DNA of 64,000 bases, taken from assembly GCA_035772405.1 (NCBI GenBank), contig JAYKKM010000224.1, forward strand, positions 2,521,001 through 2,585,000. Direction: 5' to 3'. Below are positions 13,606-22,233 of this stretch, piece by piece (position 1 is the first letter of the stretch; every line of letters begins with the position of its first letter). This DNA comes from Chrysogorgia sp. JL179-B06 (taxonomy: Eukaryota > Cnidaria > Anthozoa > Scleralcyonacea > Chrysogorgiidae). The position numbers and the translations under genes are program-made. The notes below the pieces were generated by a model. The model did no database searches, had not been told where the DNA came from, and worked only from the letters and a program-made list of their open reading frames with translations.

Positions 13606-16600
13606 CAAAGTGTGTTCGCGACGCTCTTGCCCACACCACGTAGTGCCGCCACTGGTTTTCTCGATGAACTTGTAAAACAATATTAATCATTTCACGTCAA
13701 ACCTGGTTTTTTAGTCATTTTTTAGTCGTATTTCCGGTCCAAATGCGCGCGTACATGTGGACGGACATCCCTGAAACTAACATCTAGGGGTCAGCTTCTG
13801 AAAAATGCTGAATGAGCAAAGTCATAGCTGTGGTTATTCTACTCACGTCTTACTACAACACGTCTTACTCTGATGAAGGGCTCTGCACAAAACGTCAGTA
13901 TTTCATTACTAAAAATCTAAACTAAAAACCATTAATAAATGGTATTATGACTTGTCTCGTGAGCGGTCTTAAGGCAGCTTTTCTGCAATCTGATTGGTTG
14001 CTGAGCGGTCTTAACCAGTAAAGACCGGTCATTACGGAATTGCTAAAAAAAGATTTTAAAAATTACGAAAAAATTAAGGAAATGTGAGTAATAAAAACTT
14101 TATTAACCTCGTTTGGTCGGTCTTTACGGCAAAATTATCCTGCCCTTGGTCTTTTAGCACAGACCTCGCTCTTCGTCACTCAGTCTGTACTGAAAGACCG
14201 CAGGTAGGATAATTTTTCCATAATTTTTCCATTTTTCCATAATTTCCATAATTTTTCCATACCTCCCACTCAGTCAATAAGTCTTAAATAATAACTACTT
14301 ATTAGCCTCGTTTGCGCCGTCTGTGCGACAACGTATTTGCAAATACTTTCCCGTACAGACCTTGCACACGATTAGTAAGTAAGATATCTGCTAAAATACC
14401 CAAGAAGAAACATGCATTTAAAGTGCCTATAACGTCTGTGGGATTTAACATGTTTGTAATCTATGGATTCTCCTGAGATAAATAGTAATATATCTTGTCA
14501 GCTGAAAATTTCATCTTCATAGACTTTTTTGCTGTTAAAGTTGACGGAAATGATGTCATAGCGGGCATCTGTCTACATGAAAACCTCTTTACAGATGCCC
14601 GCTATGACATCACTTCCGTCAACTTTAACAGCAAAAAAGTCTATGAAGATGAAATTTTCAGCTGACAAGATATATTACAATTTATCTCAGGAGAATCCAT
14701 AGATTACAAATATGTTAAATCCTCACAGACGTTATATGCACTAAACAAGCCCTTGGGTTACCTATAGCCATCTCTGGCTTATGGTTGTCATCAGGATAGT
14801 TTGAAGGTTTGTCTTGATGAAGTTGGGCTGCAAGTTGGAGATTGGGATGAGCCTAAAAGTTAATTGAAATGACATTTTAAATTCAATTCAATACAATTTA
14901 AACGTTTTTATTGGTCATAATTAGATAAAAAAATATGAGGACTTGCGTGCGGTTTCAAGTACGCGGAATTCATTCCAGTACGAGGGGAAGCCCAACTAAC
15001 TTCTAAAACTCAATTAGTGTACACTGTATATATTAGGCCAAAAAATATACCTGGGTTTCCTATTTCATGCTGAAAAAATAGGTAGGTTGGTTTTTCTTTC
15101 TTTTTTTTCCTTTTTTCCCCAAACATTGCAGGGACGAACAATAAGTTTTACCAAACCACGCTAATCTTGAGGACGCTGCCTGGATCGGAAGCCATGTTTG
15201 CTATCCCAGGATGCAAATGAAGCTGCAACTCGGGCCCCAGGCTTCTCAAAATTTCAATAAAAACATTAGGGTCGGCATCACTGGCCAAAAACTAGGTAGG
15301 GTCGAGAAACCAGAAACCAAGGTATTTGTTTGGTCTTATGCTGAATGTCGAAGTACTTGGTTTGTTTTCGGTATTGTCATATGGTTCTTTGCAGTCGTAT
15401 TTCAAATCATTGAACTTTAAATATTGTTTCAAGTCCAAGGATTTGAAAAAATTTAATTCCTTTGCTCAGTTCTTTCCTAGGGTGTCAAGTCCTCTCACAT
15501 GGTGAAATTCCGCACATCTGATTGATAATTGTCTCATGAATTATTAATGTTTTTTGAAAGACAAAGTTGGTCCGTGCAGCTAAATTAACACATCCATTTG
15601 ATGAATTATTATTAAACAGCAAAATGTTCCTACTCGTGTGTCATGGTTACACTCACCAATTTGCCTCAACGATTTTTGTCGGCAAAGGCGTTGCGGACCA
15701 AATCGAGGTCGCGGTTACAGAGACCAACATTTTGAAATTCCTGGAGTTGGCGATCGCCACAGCAATTTCATAATGGCCGGTTATCATCACAAAAATCATA
15801 ATTGCAAATTTACGGATTTTCTGATTAACAAATATGGAATCCAAGTAATCAAAAACTACGCTCTTGTACAAGATAACATCACTAATTTTGACCAAAGGCA
15901 ATCATGTAATACGCCATCTTGGATGTATCTTTGATATACATGTGACGTCACAAACAGGGTAAAGCGAATTTGTTATCTACAGTAGCCATCGTCATGTCTT
16001 TACAAGTCCGAAACTCGATTTTTATGAATGTCTTCCTTTTTCAATCGAACCACAACATTTTAAAAAGCATTCCGCGGAAACTTGGCCACCCACAGAGTAG
16101 TTTCATCAGGTTTACATCACCGAATTCCCAGTTAATTAAGCAAAGTATTACAACAAGATGGCAGATGACAGGATTTTCTTTGGTCAAGATTAGTGCTGTT
16201 GTTTTGTACAACAGTAGTTTTGTTAACTTTGTAATGTTTGTTAAAATTTTCGATTTTCAATTTTTTCGATTTTCAATTTTTTCGATTTTTGTTACTCGTA
16301 CCATTAAGAGTTTAAGAATTCTAAATTTAATTACAAATTCTAAATGTAATTATGAATTCTAATTCAATTTGTGTATATAATTACCTGTATTGATAATGTC
16401 TTATTTACAGAGAGAACTTTAAACAAGAAAGGCAGGTGACCACCAAATTCCTTAACAACATCTTCACCCAAGACCTCTGGGTGTTTATTGATCCATTCAT
16501 CCAAAGATTGTTTACAAACATCACTATCAGTTATAATTGAAGGCCCTTTTGGGTGTGTTCCCATCCAGTACTATATAAATTGAAACACATGTTGAATCAG

Positions 16601-19600
16601 CTGCATGCGTACGTTGTCATTTATGTTGTCTATGTAATATATGGGCGCGCTTGTGCGCTACCAAAGCCACGACCATTACACGGGCGCACACAGGTGTCAC
16701 ACTCAAATCCCGTCGGATCTGCAACTTCCGGATCGTTTCTTCGAAGCCTCTTTTGGCGGCGCTGTTTCACAATAAATACAATAACGGAGTGCATGACGTA
16801 CTGTAAATAACTAAACAGGTTGGTGTACTACCAAAATAGCGTGTAAGTTGTCTAACGTTTCGAACAAAGGCCCTTCGGGAGGGAGTAAAACGTAACGTTT
16901 ACCATCATTATCTTATCTACAGTAAGTCGTAAATAATAGGAAATGAGTCATTTTTAAATTCTTCAGAGTCAATTTCAGTTTGTTTCTCTGCAATTCTTAT
17001 AGCACTAGTTGGGAAAAGTTGTAATCAGTTTGTCTTTGGTGATCATTTCCTTTATTCTCATTACCTGTGTCAGGCTGTGTGCTAACCTATGTGCCTAATG
17101 GTTAACCATTGATATTATTAGGAGAAGTTAGATGCTGATCACTCCTGGGGCATAATGGGTTACGAATATAATCTGTGCACTCCACTTCGCAAAAGGCCGT
17201 CGTACGTAGATTTTAAACGTTACCTGGGCCAATATTACTTTATTTCAATTCAGAAAACAGTTTTGGAATTACCGAGTCTAAATATATAACATACGTGTCT
17301 ATTATATTACGAGAACGTGCATACCATTCGTAAAAACGGTTTATGTACTTAGAAATTAGTCGGCAATCGGGCGGCCGCTTCGTCGTATATTATTTTGAAC
17401 GCTATGTCGATTAATATTCAACCGTTTTCAATTCTGAAAACAGATTTGGAATCAGCGAGTCTAAATACATAACACACGTGTCTATATTATATTACGCAAA
17501 CGTGTATACCCCTCGTAAAAACCTGTTTATGTAGTTCGTCGGATCACAAATCGCCAATGAATGCTTCGCGTTGTCTGCCCAAATATTGGCCGATTCAAAC
17601 GGATCACCCAAAACGACTTTTTACTTCCTTATAAGGAGTTGGTCCTACCATTTTACACTTCTTTTCATGTCACTGTTCAAGAACATTCTGGGTATTCACA
17701 ACGTCTCACAACCTTCGCGATGGCCCTGTTCATTCTTTTCAGTTTTCACCATGAAAAATAACTTGTGACTGTTGGAATTTCAATCTTGTTAAATCCTCTA
17801 CCATTTGAGTAGTTTTCCAACTCTTTACTGTACAGATTCAGTACGATTTTAGTGGTACTATATACTGTAATAACGTTTTCTGTTCAATATGTTCTAAATG
17901 CATATTGAACATTTAAAAACGGAAACAAAAATTTTCGTTTCTTAGGCACTATAAATACTGAACTGTGTTTCATCAAATTCAAATCCTCTAAATTCCTCCA
18001 TTGCCTCAACTGCCAAAATAGTGTTTAGGAGGTCTGTTTCGAGCACAAAAGACCCTCGTCAGAGAACGTAAAGTAAAAATAAAAATGAGTGAAACATTTA
18101 TATGCAAAAAAATAAAAATAAGCCAATCAATGAAAAACAATAACAAATAATTAATGACATTGTAAAAGTAGGAAAGTCATTTTTTTATTTTTAACATCAA
18201 GCAGCAAACAAGCCATGCAAAATAATGCTAATATTAGTGGAAGAAGGCGAACCCCAAGATAATTAAGTCAGACGCCAGTATTTTTGTCTGGGAAAAATTG
18301 TTTGTTAAGTTTGCATGGAATGAATGGTTCGAAGCTTTTCACGCCTTTTACAGCAATCATTCCCACCAAAAATGGGTGCCACCAATGCCCCCCCCCCCCC
18401 TCGTTAAGTCGGAAATACATATACTGGAGAATTAACAAAGTATAACAATGGGCACAGGAACAAGAACAGGTATCCACTGGAGCTGGTGAATTTAGGGCCA
18501 GTCCTTTTCGTTTGGCACGCACCCAACTGTGCGTGCTGTTTATCGCACGCATGAAAAGCTGCATGTTCATTTACATTGTGATTGTGAAAATGTGTGAAAG
18601 TTTCAATAATATGTCACATCTCACAACGTAACGTAAGGTCTTGCAACGTAACGACAGATCTCACAATGTAACGGAAGGTGTAACGTAACGCAAGGTGTCA
18701 CAACGTAACGCAAGGTATCACAAGGTAACGCAAGGTGTCACAACGTAACACAAGGTGTCACAACGTAACGCAAGGTGTCACAACGTAACGCAAGGTGTCA
18801 CAACGTAACGCAAGGTGTCACAACGTAACGCAAGGTGTGACAACGTAACACAAGGTGTCACAACGTAACGCAAGGTGTCACAACGTAACGCAAGGTGTCA
18901 CAACGTAACGCAAGGTGTCACAACGTAACGCAAGGTGTCACAACGTAACGCAAGGTGTCACAACGTAACGCAAGGTGTCACAACGTAACGCAAGGTGTCA
19001 CAGCGAAACGTAAGGTCTCGTAACGTAAGGTCTCGTAACGTAAAGTCTTGCATTGTAATGTATATCGTCTTTAAGCGTGGGCAACTGTAACAGTTTTCAC
19101 AGCGTAGTGTGTTTTTATTGGTATTGTTGGTATTGTTTAGCATAAAACAAAAAATTATTGAGGGTAAGCACAAGTTCTGTCAAGTGAATTAGTCAGTGAC
19201 AGTAGACAGTTCTAAAAGGGTGCATTTATCAAAGAAAATGTTAAAGCCACGAGACCATCACAATGAGGAATGATGGTGTTACTGTATACAGTGTATTACT
19301 TATTTGAATTATATTTATTGTTTCTTGTGTGGTGTTATTTAGTATTCATACCAGTACTTAAATATTATGTAAAACAATTACAGTGCCCAATTGGAATATT
19401 TATACATATACATCTGTTCGAAAAAAATGGATAAAGATCATTGATTGAGTGTTTGTGGCATTGTGTTTTTTCAAGAAACCAAAGGAAGTGAAAGGACAAT
19501 TGACAGTTAATAGTGCATAAAAAACAAAGTGGTAAAACAATTACATGAGTGCAAATACAGGGAAAACACAGATACAGCATTTATGGTAACATTTATGCCT

Positions 19601-21303
19601 TATTGGGGGAATGAAGAGGATTTATACATCCCCCATTATAATACATCCTCTAGGGGGTGGGGATTGTGAACGTATAGTATTTATTAGTGCTCATGGGTAC
19701 GGGCATGGGTGGGGATTTGTAATGAGCCTGCTGTTGTGAAGTCAGTGGTTGTTCATCAAGCATCAGCAATTCTATACATCTCGATTTGTGCTTTGGAGAG
19801 TAAAAGAAAAGTTGAGTGCTTTTATTATTTAAATCATCTCTAAAAGTGAGGATGTGGCATTTGAAGACTTTCGTTGGTTGACAGCATCACCAGAGTCTGG
19901 GGAATTTGTCAATATTTGACATAGGCATACCACACAGGGGGGGAGGATGGGTTAATTGACCGCCAAAAGTTTTAAAAATGAAATTTTTTGGCAAGTAAAT
20001 TAGGGTAATATTGTTGTTAAATAATAATGAAAAATTTATATTTTGAAATGTTTTAATATTAAAGTAATATGTTTTAATATTAACATAATATATTAGAGTT
20101 GTTTTGCAGATACCCGGTTTAAAATTATACTAAGGGCTATCTCACATACGATAGATGAAGTACTCCTCTATTTCAGTGAGGAAACTACTGAGAAATATAG
20201 TCACATATGTGACTGAAGTTGTGCCTGCCACACTGCATCCAATGAGAGGTATAATACTGTTGTTGTCAAAAACTGGTCTTCAACCATGCAAAACAACCAC
20301 GGGAGTAATTGTTGCCAATCCCCAAAACAACAAATATGCTAACCCTAAGCCCCCGCCTAACGAGTTTTCTAACCCTAACCACCTGCCTAACAAGTTTTCT
20401 AACCCTATCCCCTGATTCATAGACTCATGAGAGAGACTAAGCATGTGGGACTACTAATTGACTGTTACACGCATGCGCTTATCCTGGACACATGTGCATA
20501 CCATGGTTGGTTTGCATGGTTGAATACTATAATATATATATACTACAATAATATATACCTCCCAATGATCAACAGTAGACTCAATTTTTCAGGCAAAAAT
20601 GTTAATTTGTCCCAACCCCCCCCCCCCCCCCCGCTCCCAAACATAACAGGTCAGGTATGCCTATGATATTTGAATGAGGTTTTGTCAAATCCCCACCCTG
20701 TCCGGGGTGGGGGTTTACATTGACTCGTGCATTATGGCAACCCAAATGGACTTGCCACTTAACATTATAAATGCGGTACCGGTAATGTGTTGTCACTGAT
20801 GAATTGTATGTTTATAAAGTATCTGGTTACACTCATAATTCCAAGCCACAATGATGAACTGTGGTACAGCGAAACATGTGTCTGTAGATTGAAATATGTC
20901 TGTAGCTTAAACATGTATAAGTTAATGAAAAGTCTGACCGCCCCGACCGGGAATCGAACCCGATGCGCTGAGCTATTGGTCAGGACAGTAGCTGAATAGT
21001 CAAGGCGCCGATGCATTGATTCCGAGACTTTCTCTGTGTTTTGAAATCGGAGGAAGAACTATTCCTCGTGTTTGAACTATTACACTCAACCTACCTCTGC
21101 ATATGTAGTATCTTCTTGTACTTGGAATTCTGGGTCATTTTGAGCCAATTTTGCCACAGTACTAAGTGAGCCTGGTTTTCCCCAATGGTACGTCTGCACC
21201 GCGCATCTCAATTTCAAAGCTAAAGACATAAGAATACTCAATACCAACCTAATCAAAACTTAGAACATTCAAGAGAATTTCTCTTACCTTTTTTGCTAGC
21301 CAT
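3099..21303 (-). CDS. MPI: Mannose-6-phosphate isomerase, complete 8-exon gene
   Basis: Zinc-dependent, cytosolic type I phosphomannose isomerase. It interconverts fructose-6-phosphate and mannose-6-phosphate, feeding GDP-mannose synthesis for glycosylation. Exons on the minus strand: 21303-21288, 21219-21095, 16570-16385, 14852-14762, 9324-9193, 6994-6701, 5422-5214 and 3320-3099. All have AG/GT borders and compatible phases (1,0,0,1,1,1,0) and sum to 1275 nt, or 424 residues, close to the 423 of human MPI. The zinc ligands are visible: Gln109 and His111 (SIQ|AHP junction), Glu136 (HKPEMA) and His276 (NVPHAYL). The active-site Arg is at 295 (NTVRAGLTP). The ATG at 21303 gives the expected N-terminus, with LRCAVQTY following the exon 1/2 join. 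Introns reach 5.4 kb and are full of transposons, but no coding exon is interrupted. Identification is very secure; the exon borders are inferred from splice consensus and phase. Confidence 0.95.
3352..3773 (-). repeat. Dispersed repeat, inverted copy of 51400-51775
   Basis: The flanks of the small hAT-like MITE here match 51400-51775 in reverse complement. Shared landmarks include 'aaatgtgtctgctgacacac', 'gtgtccattctttgtgagta', 'aagaacgggtgct' and 'tttgtttaggatataatgac'. The family is unrecognised and carries no convincing coding sequence. Confidence 0.65.
3403..3567. mobile_element. hAT-like MITE, copy 1, with 8-bp target duplication GAAATGTG
   Basis: 165 bp with terminal inverted repeats starting GGCGCTTTCTCGATATATGA (right end GGCCCTTTCTCG on its strand), flanked by GAAATGTG at 3395-3402 and 3568-3575. 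The centre carries imperfect telomere-like TAACCC/TAATCC repeats. An 8-bp duplication is the hAT hallmark. The uninterrupted paralogous site exists on the other strand near 51735-51755, with one copy of the 8-mer. Confidence 0.85.
3787..3975 (+). repeat. Dispersed 'gagtctaaatacataaca' repeat
   Basis: Landmarks are 'tctattatattacg' with an 'aacgtg' variant, 'aaaaacctgcttatgtag' and 'ccttataaggagttggtcct'. Further copies lie at 9597-9945, 17275-17400, 17455-17655, 50465-50590 and 50637-50735. It has no terminal inverted repeats that I can see and no coding content; the element class is unknown. Confidence 0.6.
4037..4905. mobile_element. TTAA-type MITE interrupted by a second foldback element
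   Basis: The arms at 4037-4200 and 4760-4905 are inverted copies of each other and match the intact 485-bp element at 56249-56733. The left end is TTAA; the right end has decayed. About 420 bp of unrelated foldback sequence (4340-4755) lies between the arms, so the interior was invaded after this copy arrived. Confidence 0.7.
4340..4755. mobile_element. Nested foldback MITE ('gcaatctgattggctgc' family)
   Basis: The left part contains 'cctgcaatctgattggctgc'. The right part holds a strong hairpin: 'caaatatttctctatccgga' on both strands. Similar left ends occur at 13950 and 40020, placing it in a local family of non-autonomous elements whose right ends are palindromic. Confidence 0.5.
5010..5190. 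mobile_element. Half of a TTAA-type MITE (34390 family)
   Basis: Matches the right arm of the intact element at 34390-34873 ('catttacatatcaaacaaac', 'ttaatttttgttgccaatgt'). The opposite arm is missing, so this copy is truncated or rearranged. It abuts the donor of MPI exon 7 without affecting the exon. Confidence 0.55.
5214..5422 (-). CDS. MPI: MPI exon 7 ([19 protein letters not shown])
   Basis: Encodes [20 protein letters not shown], a signature of eukaryotic MPI that includes catalytic Arg295, followed by the [14 protein letters not shown] segment. The acceptor is CTCTTCAG and the donor GTAACT in phase 0. Confidence 0.95.
5495..5969. mobile_element. MITE with long terminal inverted repeats in MPI intron 6
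   Basis: The arms 5498-5665 and 5830-5969 are inverted copies ('cttcactcttgagatatta' and complement). The right end is GGCACTTTAA; the left end has decayed from TTAA to ATAA. It belongs to the same superfamily style (TTAA target, AGTGC termini) as several other elements in this window. Confidence 0.7.
6225..6480 (-). mobile_element. Deletion derivative of the Crypton-like hairpin element
   Basis: On the minus strand it begins 'cctcaactataaattgtcca', contains 'gtaccacgtgaccagtcaat', and then an ATG followed by codons for a few residues (MEEQQ). This parallels 36398-36790, and more loosely 47030-47700, where the longer frame matches a Crypton-type domain. It has no coding capacity itself. Confidence 0.55.
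6701..6994 (-). CDS. MPI: MPI exon 6 (PGDVGCF, NVPHAYL zinc ligand)
   Basis: The longest coding exon at 294 nt. It covers the helical domain, then [20 protein letters not shown] and [12 protein letters not shown]. The His of PHAYL is residue 276, the fourth zinc ligand, at the same number as in human MPI. It begins after a T-rich GTTTTTTAG acceptor and ends at GTAATG in phase 1. Confidence 0.95.
7540..7740. repeat. Dispersed repeat, inverted copy of 35940-36115
   Basis: Shared landmarks in opposite orientation are 'gtccgcattttgagctatta', 'gcggccgtaacaaaagaaaa' and 'cgagatgacgtcagt'. Overlapping small frames on both strands have no recognisable domain. Confidence 0.55.
7806..7852 (-). mobile_element. 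3'-end fragment of the tRNA-derived SINE family
   Basis: On the minus strand this reads 'gggtattccattcaccta' followed by 'gagtgataaatataaacta' and an AACTA-type tail. It matches the 3' ends of the SINE copies at 35143-35440 and 44235-44487; the tRNA-like head is absent. Confidence 0.65.
7927..9163. mobile_element. TTAA-flanked MITE with ~340-bp arms, interrupted by another MITE
   Basis: TTAA occurs at both borders (7927-7930 and 9160-9163). The long arms, 7930-8290 and 8835-9160, are near-perfect inverted copies, for example 'agcatcaaaaagtaggacga' and its complement. The interior carries the 390-bp element 8308-8698. The structure fits a piggyBac-like non-autonomous element, by TTAA target only. 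Confidence 0.75.
8308..8698. mobile_element. 'aacctcgt...ccctggg' MITE nested in the TTAA element
   Basis: Ends 'aacctcgtagccagggcatt' and the complement of 'aacctcgttcccagggcatt' form the terminal inverted repeat. The interior matches 22290-22520 almost base for base ('ataaccatggatgtatggtg'). It is inserted between the arms of the 7927-9163 element and is therefore younger than it. Confidence 0.75.
9193..9324 (-). CDS. MPI: MPI exon 5 ([13 protein letters not shown] region)
   Basis: Encodes [20 protein letters not shown] and onward to LFVSACKG, matching the helical insert region of animal MPI. Phase 1 in and phase 1 out. The donor is GTTAGC, a slightly weak but valid GT site. Confidence 0.92.
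9721..9855. mobile_element. hAT-like MITE, copy 2, with 8-bp target duplication GCTTTGTC
   Basis: 135 bp with the same termini (GGCGCTTTCTCG / GGCCCTTTCTCG) and TAACCC-containing core as 3403-3567, flanked by GCTTTGTC at 9713-9720 and 9856-9863. It split a copy of the dispersed repeat of 9597-9945; the uninterrupted counterpart is near 17566-17580. Confidence 0.85.
10113..10199. repeat. Imperfect palindrome around 'aacgttatagagacc'
   Basis: The arms 'aataatagaatacgtttgcc' and complement surround a short spacer. A related foldback occurs at 48450-48596. It is presumably a small non-autonomous DNA element in MPI intron 4. Confidence 0.6.
10305..10502 (-). pseudogene. Fragment of a Polinton/Maverick capsid-like protein
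   Basis: About 65 codons whose centre ([13 protein letters not shown]) resembles the C-terminal part of the F54H9.2-like proteins of animal Polintons, thought to be double-jelly-roll major capsid proteins. It is only a piece, with neither the natural start nor the rest of the protein. Its orientation agrees with the integrase remnant at 10905-11656 and the two unknown frames above it, suggesting one decayed element. Assignment is by recalled family resemblance, not search. Confidence 0.5.
10905..11656 (-). pseudogene. Polinton-type retroviral-like integrase, frameshifted remnant
   Basis: DDE integrase that would insert the element's DNA. The N-terminal open piece (11393-11656) has [20 protein letters not shown] followed by a QWRMDLADM motif with the first catalytic Asp. 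The C-terminal piece (10905-11096) has [20 protein letters not shown]. Between them the similarity continues in shifted frames with an in-frame stop, including a [15 protein letters not shown] segment bearing the catalytic Glu. Several frameshifts mean no active product. This is the F54H12.3-like integrase family associated with Maverick/Polinton elements in animals. Confidence 0.65.
12104..12500 (-). pseudogene. Unrecognised small protein, probable Polinton cargo, one frameshift
   Basis: A 100-codon open frame (12104-12406), acidic and helical in composition with several Cys and Trp, appears to continue upstream in a shifted frame to an ATG near 12498. I do not recognise a family. Strand and position beside the integrase remnant suggest it belongs to the same decayed Polinton; this is inference from context only. 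Confidence 0.35.
12773..13030 (-). CDS. Unrecognised small open frame near the Polinton remnant
   Basis: About 85 codons from an ATG near 13030 ([20 protein letters not shown] at its start). Charged, no transmembrane segment, no motif known to me. It lies on the same strand as the integrase and capsid remnants and may be another gene of that element, or a chance frame. Confidence 0.3.
   Translation of the reverse strand: MDSSGRMRHFCPGMSDRDKVRFYFDCALERASEENIVRAFICRLRDMKSSVNRLETYQHTKTLKNHFKVFIHMILLNSRSILRTI
13161..13654. mobile_element. hAT-like non-autonomous element, TSD GTTTTCTC, with a C30 tract
   Basis: Terminal inverted repeat CAGTGGCGGCACTACG at both ends, flanked by the 8-bp duplication GTTTTCTC (13153-13160 and 13655-13662). 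The interior repeats 'aaattcgggcaa' and has a run of 30 C at 13573-13602. No transposase is visible in it. Inserted in MPI intron 4. Confidence 0.85.
13865..13915 (+). ncRNA. Degenerate hammerhead-like motif copy
   Basis: CTGATGA at 13870-13876, then 'agggctctgcac', 'aaaacgtc' and 'agtatttcattactaaaaat', parallel to the better copy at 50137-50163. Here the GAAAC core is changed to AAAAC, so cleavage would not be expected. Probably a relic of a Penelope-like element terminus. Confidence 0.35.
13950..14290. mobile_element. Non-autonomous element of the 'gtgagcggtctta' family
   Basis: The left end 'tcgtgagcggtcttaaggca' and 'ctgcaatctgattggttgct' match 40020-40075. The right part ('ggtcggtctttacggcaaaa', then its degenerate complement) matches 40985-41070. 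Small 'ataatttttccat' duplications occur at 14205-14258. No protein found. Confidence 0.55.
14418..14744. mobile_element. Near-perfect hairpin MITE in MPI intron 4
   Basis: The left arm begins TTAAAGTGCCTATAACGTCT, and two ~140-base arms are almost identical inverted copies (for example 'tttttgctgttaaagttgac' and its complement) with a short central loop. The right terminal TTAA is lost. Low arm divergence suggests a recent insertion; it ends 17 bases below the end of exon 4. Confidence 0.8.
14762..14852 (-). CDS. MPI: MPI exon 4 (zinc ligands His111 and Glu136)
   Basis: Encodes [18 protein letters not shown] through [11 protein letters not shown] supplies the zinc-binding His, and HKPE supplies the zinc-binding Glu in the family's catalytic core. 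The acceptor is TTTTAG; the donor is GTAACC in phase 1. It begins eight bases above the border of the palindromic MITE at 14418-14744. Confidence 0.93.
14853..16384. other. MPI intron 3: no gene seen
   Basis: A/T-rich sequence with an inexact 'taggtagggtcgg'-type segment at 15080-15310 and short 'cgattttcaatttttt' duplications at 16247-16290. Overlapping small frames at 15567-15934 are open on more than one frame and strand and show no domain, so I do not call them genes. Confidence 0.5.
16385..16570 (-). CDS. MPI: MPI exon 3 ([10 protein letters not shown] to LSIQ)
   Basis: A phase 0-0 exon of 62 codons. It contains the family signature [10 protein letters not shown] and the [10 protein letters not shown] segment, and ends at SIQ, whose Gln (residue 109) is a zinc ligand. 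The donor is GTAATT. Confidence 0.95.
17275..17655 (+). repeat. Two consecutive copies of the 'gagtctaaatacataaca' repeat
   Basis: The first copy (17275-17400) ends in the 'tcgtcgtat' variant. The second (17455-17655) runs through 'aaaacgactttttacttcct' and 'ccttataaggagttggtcct'. The second provides the unoccupied version of the site hit by the hAT-like MITE at 9721-9855. Confidence 0.55.
18625..19045 (+). repeat. 20-bp minisatellite (acgcaaggtgtcacaacgta)n
   Basis: About 20 head-to-tail copies of a 20-base unit, very homogeneous in the middle and diverging at both ends (variants gtaacg/gtaaca, ggtgtca/ggtctcg). The minus-strand open frame over it simply reads the repeat. It lies in MPI intron 2. 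Confidence 0.9.
19920..20665. mobile_element. hAT-like element, TSD ATATTTGA, CATAGGCATACC termini
   Basis: The terminal inverted repeats CATAGGCATACC / GGTATGCCTATG are flanked by the 8-bp duplication ATATTTGA (19912-19919 and 20666-20673). The left ~330 bp and right ~90 bp match the shorter copy at 48614-48956. About 330 bp of extra sequence (roughly 20245-20580), with TAACCC-like repeats, is present only here. A poly-C run lies near the right end, as in the other copy. Confidence 0.85.
20940..21005 (-). repeat. tRNA-like fragment with B-box GGTTCGATTCC
   Basis: On the minus strand 'tagctcag' (A-box-like) is followed closely by GGGTTCGATTCCCGG, a strong B-box. The spacing is too short for an anticodon arm, so this is a tRNA pseudogene or a SINE head, not a functional tRNA. 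It lies about 90 bases downstream of MPI exon 2, inside intron 2. Confidence 0.4.
21095..21219 (-). CDS. MPI: MPI exon 2 (N-terminal cupin region)
   Basis: Flanked by a TTTAG acceptor and a GTAGGT donor. It encodes [20 protein letters not shown] and onward to the conserved TYAE, the opening strand region of type I phosphomannose isomerases. It ends in phase 0. Confidence 0.92.
21288..21303 (-). CDS. MPI: MPI exon 1 (start codon, 16 nt coding)
   Basis: A short first coding exon, MASKK plus one base, is followed by a GTAAGA donor. Joining it in phase 1 to the next exon gives MASKKALKLRC, the expected start of an animal MPI. No in-frame alternative start lies in exon 2 before the conserved region. 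Such a tiny exon is easily missed by gene finders. Confidence 0.85.
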
Positions 21304-22230
21304 ATATGATATATTAAATGGCAAATTTATTTTAAATCATGAAAAAGTTGCCACGTCAAAGCAATCGCGCCAACAATTGAGTTAATGTGAGGTCAGCGGT
21401 AATTAATTTTATAAGTAATAATTATTTACACCACGAGTGATATTTGAAAATTGTGCCAAAATTGCACGAGCCGTTAGGCGAGTGCAATTTGGCACAATTT
21501 TAAAATATCACGAGTAGTGTAAATCCTTAATTGCACGAGCAAAATTATATGATTACTCATTTATTATATGCATGACAAAATTACGACACGTATTTATACG
21601 TATACGCTTCATCTTCTTCCAAGTCTTTAAAAACGTCTTGTTTCATTAGTTGACAACAAACCTTTTCACTCTTGGTGTTCTTTGTACTCATTTCAAAATA
21701 TTTACATGGAATTGTCAATTCATAGTATACCACAAGTGGTTGGAAAAGTGAAAACTTTCCATTGGCAATCCACCATTTTGAATTTATTGTCAAACTTGTT
21801 CCCAGTGTCTTCTCTCTTTTCATTTATTGTCCTCTCAGCCAATCAGAATCCAGTAATTTTGTCATGTATATAATAATTAATTTATAACAGGCCGGCGAAA
21901 TTACTGCATTTTGAAATTACTGCATTTTGCAATTACTGCATTTTGAAATTACTGCATTCTTCATTGATTATTATTTGTGTTTGATTGAGCGAGCGCTGTA
22001 TAAGCGGAGAATGTTTGAACACAAACGAAAAAGTTAAAAATAGGTACGCCTACAATCGATTGTTATTTCGTGCCATGATCGTGCGTTATCGTCGCCACTT
22101 TGATCGGAATCAGCCGTTTGGAACTTGATTGGCTCCGAAGCTATGCCATTGTTGCTTACAACACTCATCAGTGCGACTACAATATATCTGCGCATGCGCA
22201 GATACAAAAATCAGGAAATGGCTATAAAAG
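21304..22230. other. Upstream region of MPI; hairpin at 21419-21532
   Basis: This is where the MPI promoter should lie. I see no clear TATA box at a sensible distance. A palindrome (21419-21532; 'atttacaccacgagtgatat' and complement) is probably a small MITE. At 21900-21960 the phrase 'attactgcattttg' is repeated four times. The small frames are not recognisable. Confidence 0.4.
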
Positions 22231-22233
22231 GGC

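Noticed and set aside
15567..15934. Overlapping frames on both strands in MPI intron 3
   Set aside because: No domain in any frame; mutual overlap suggests chance open frames.
18958..19173. Minus-strand frame with Thr-Leu-Arg repeats
   Set aside because: It reads the 20-bp minisatellite; no domain and no conservation evidence.
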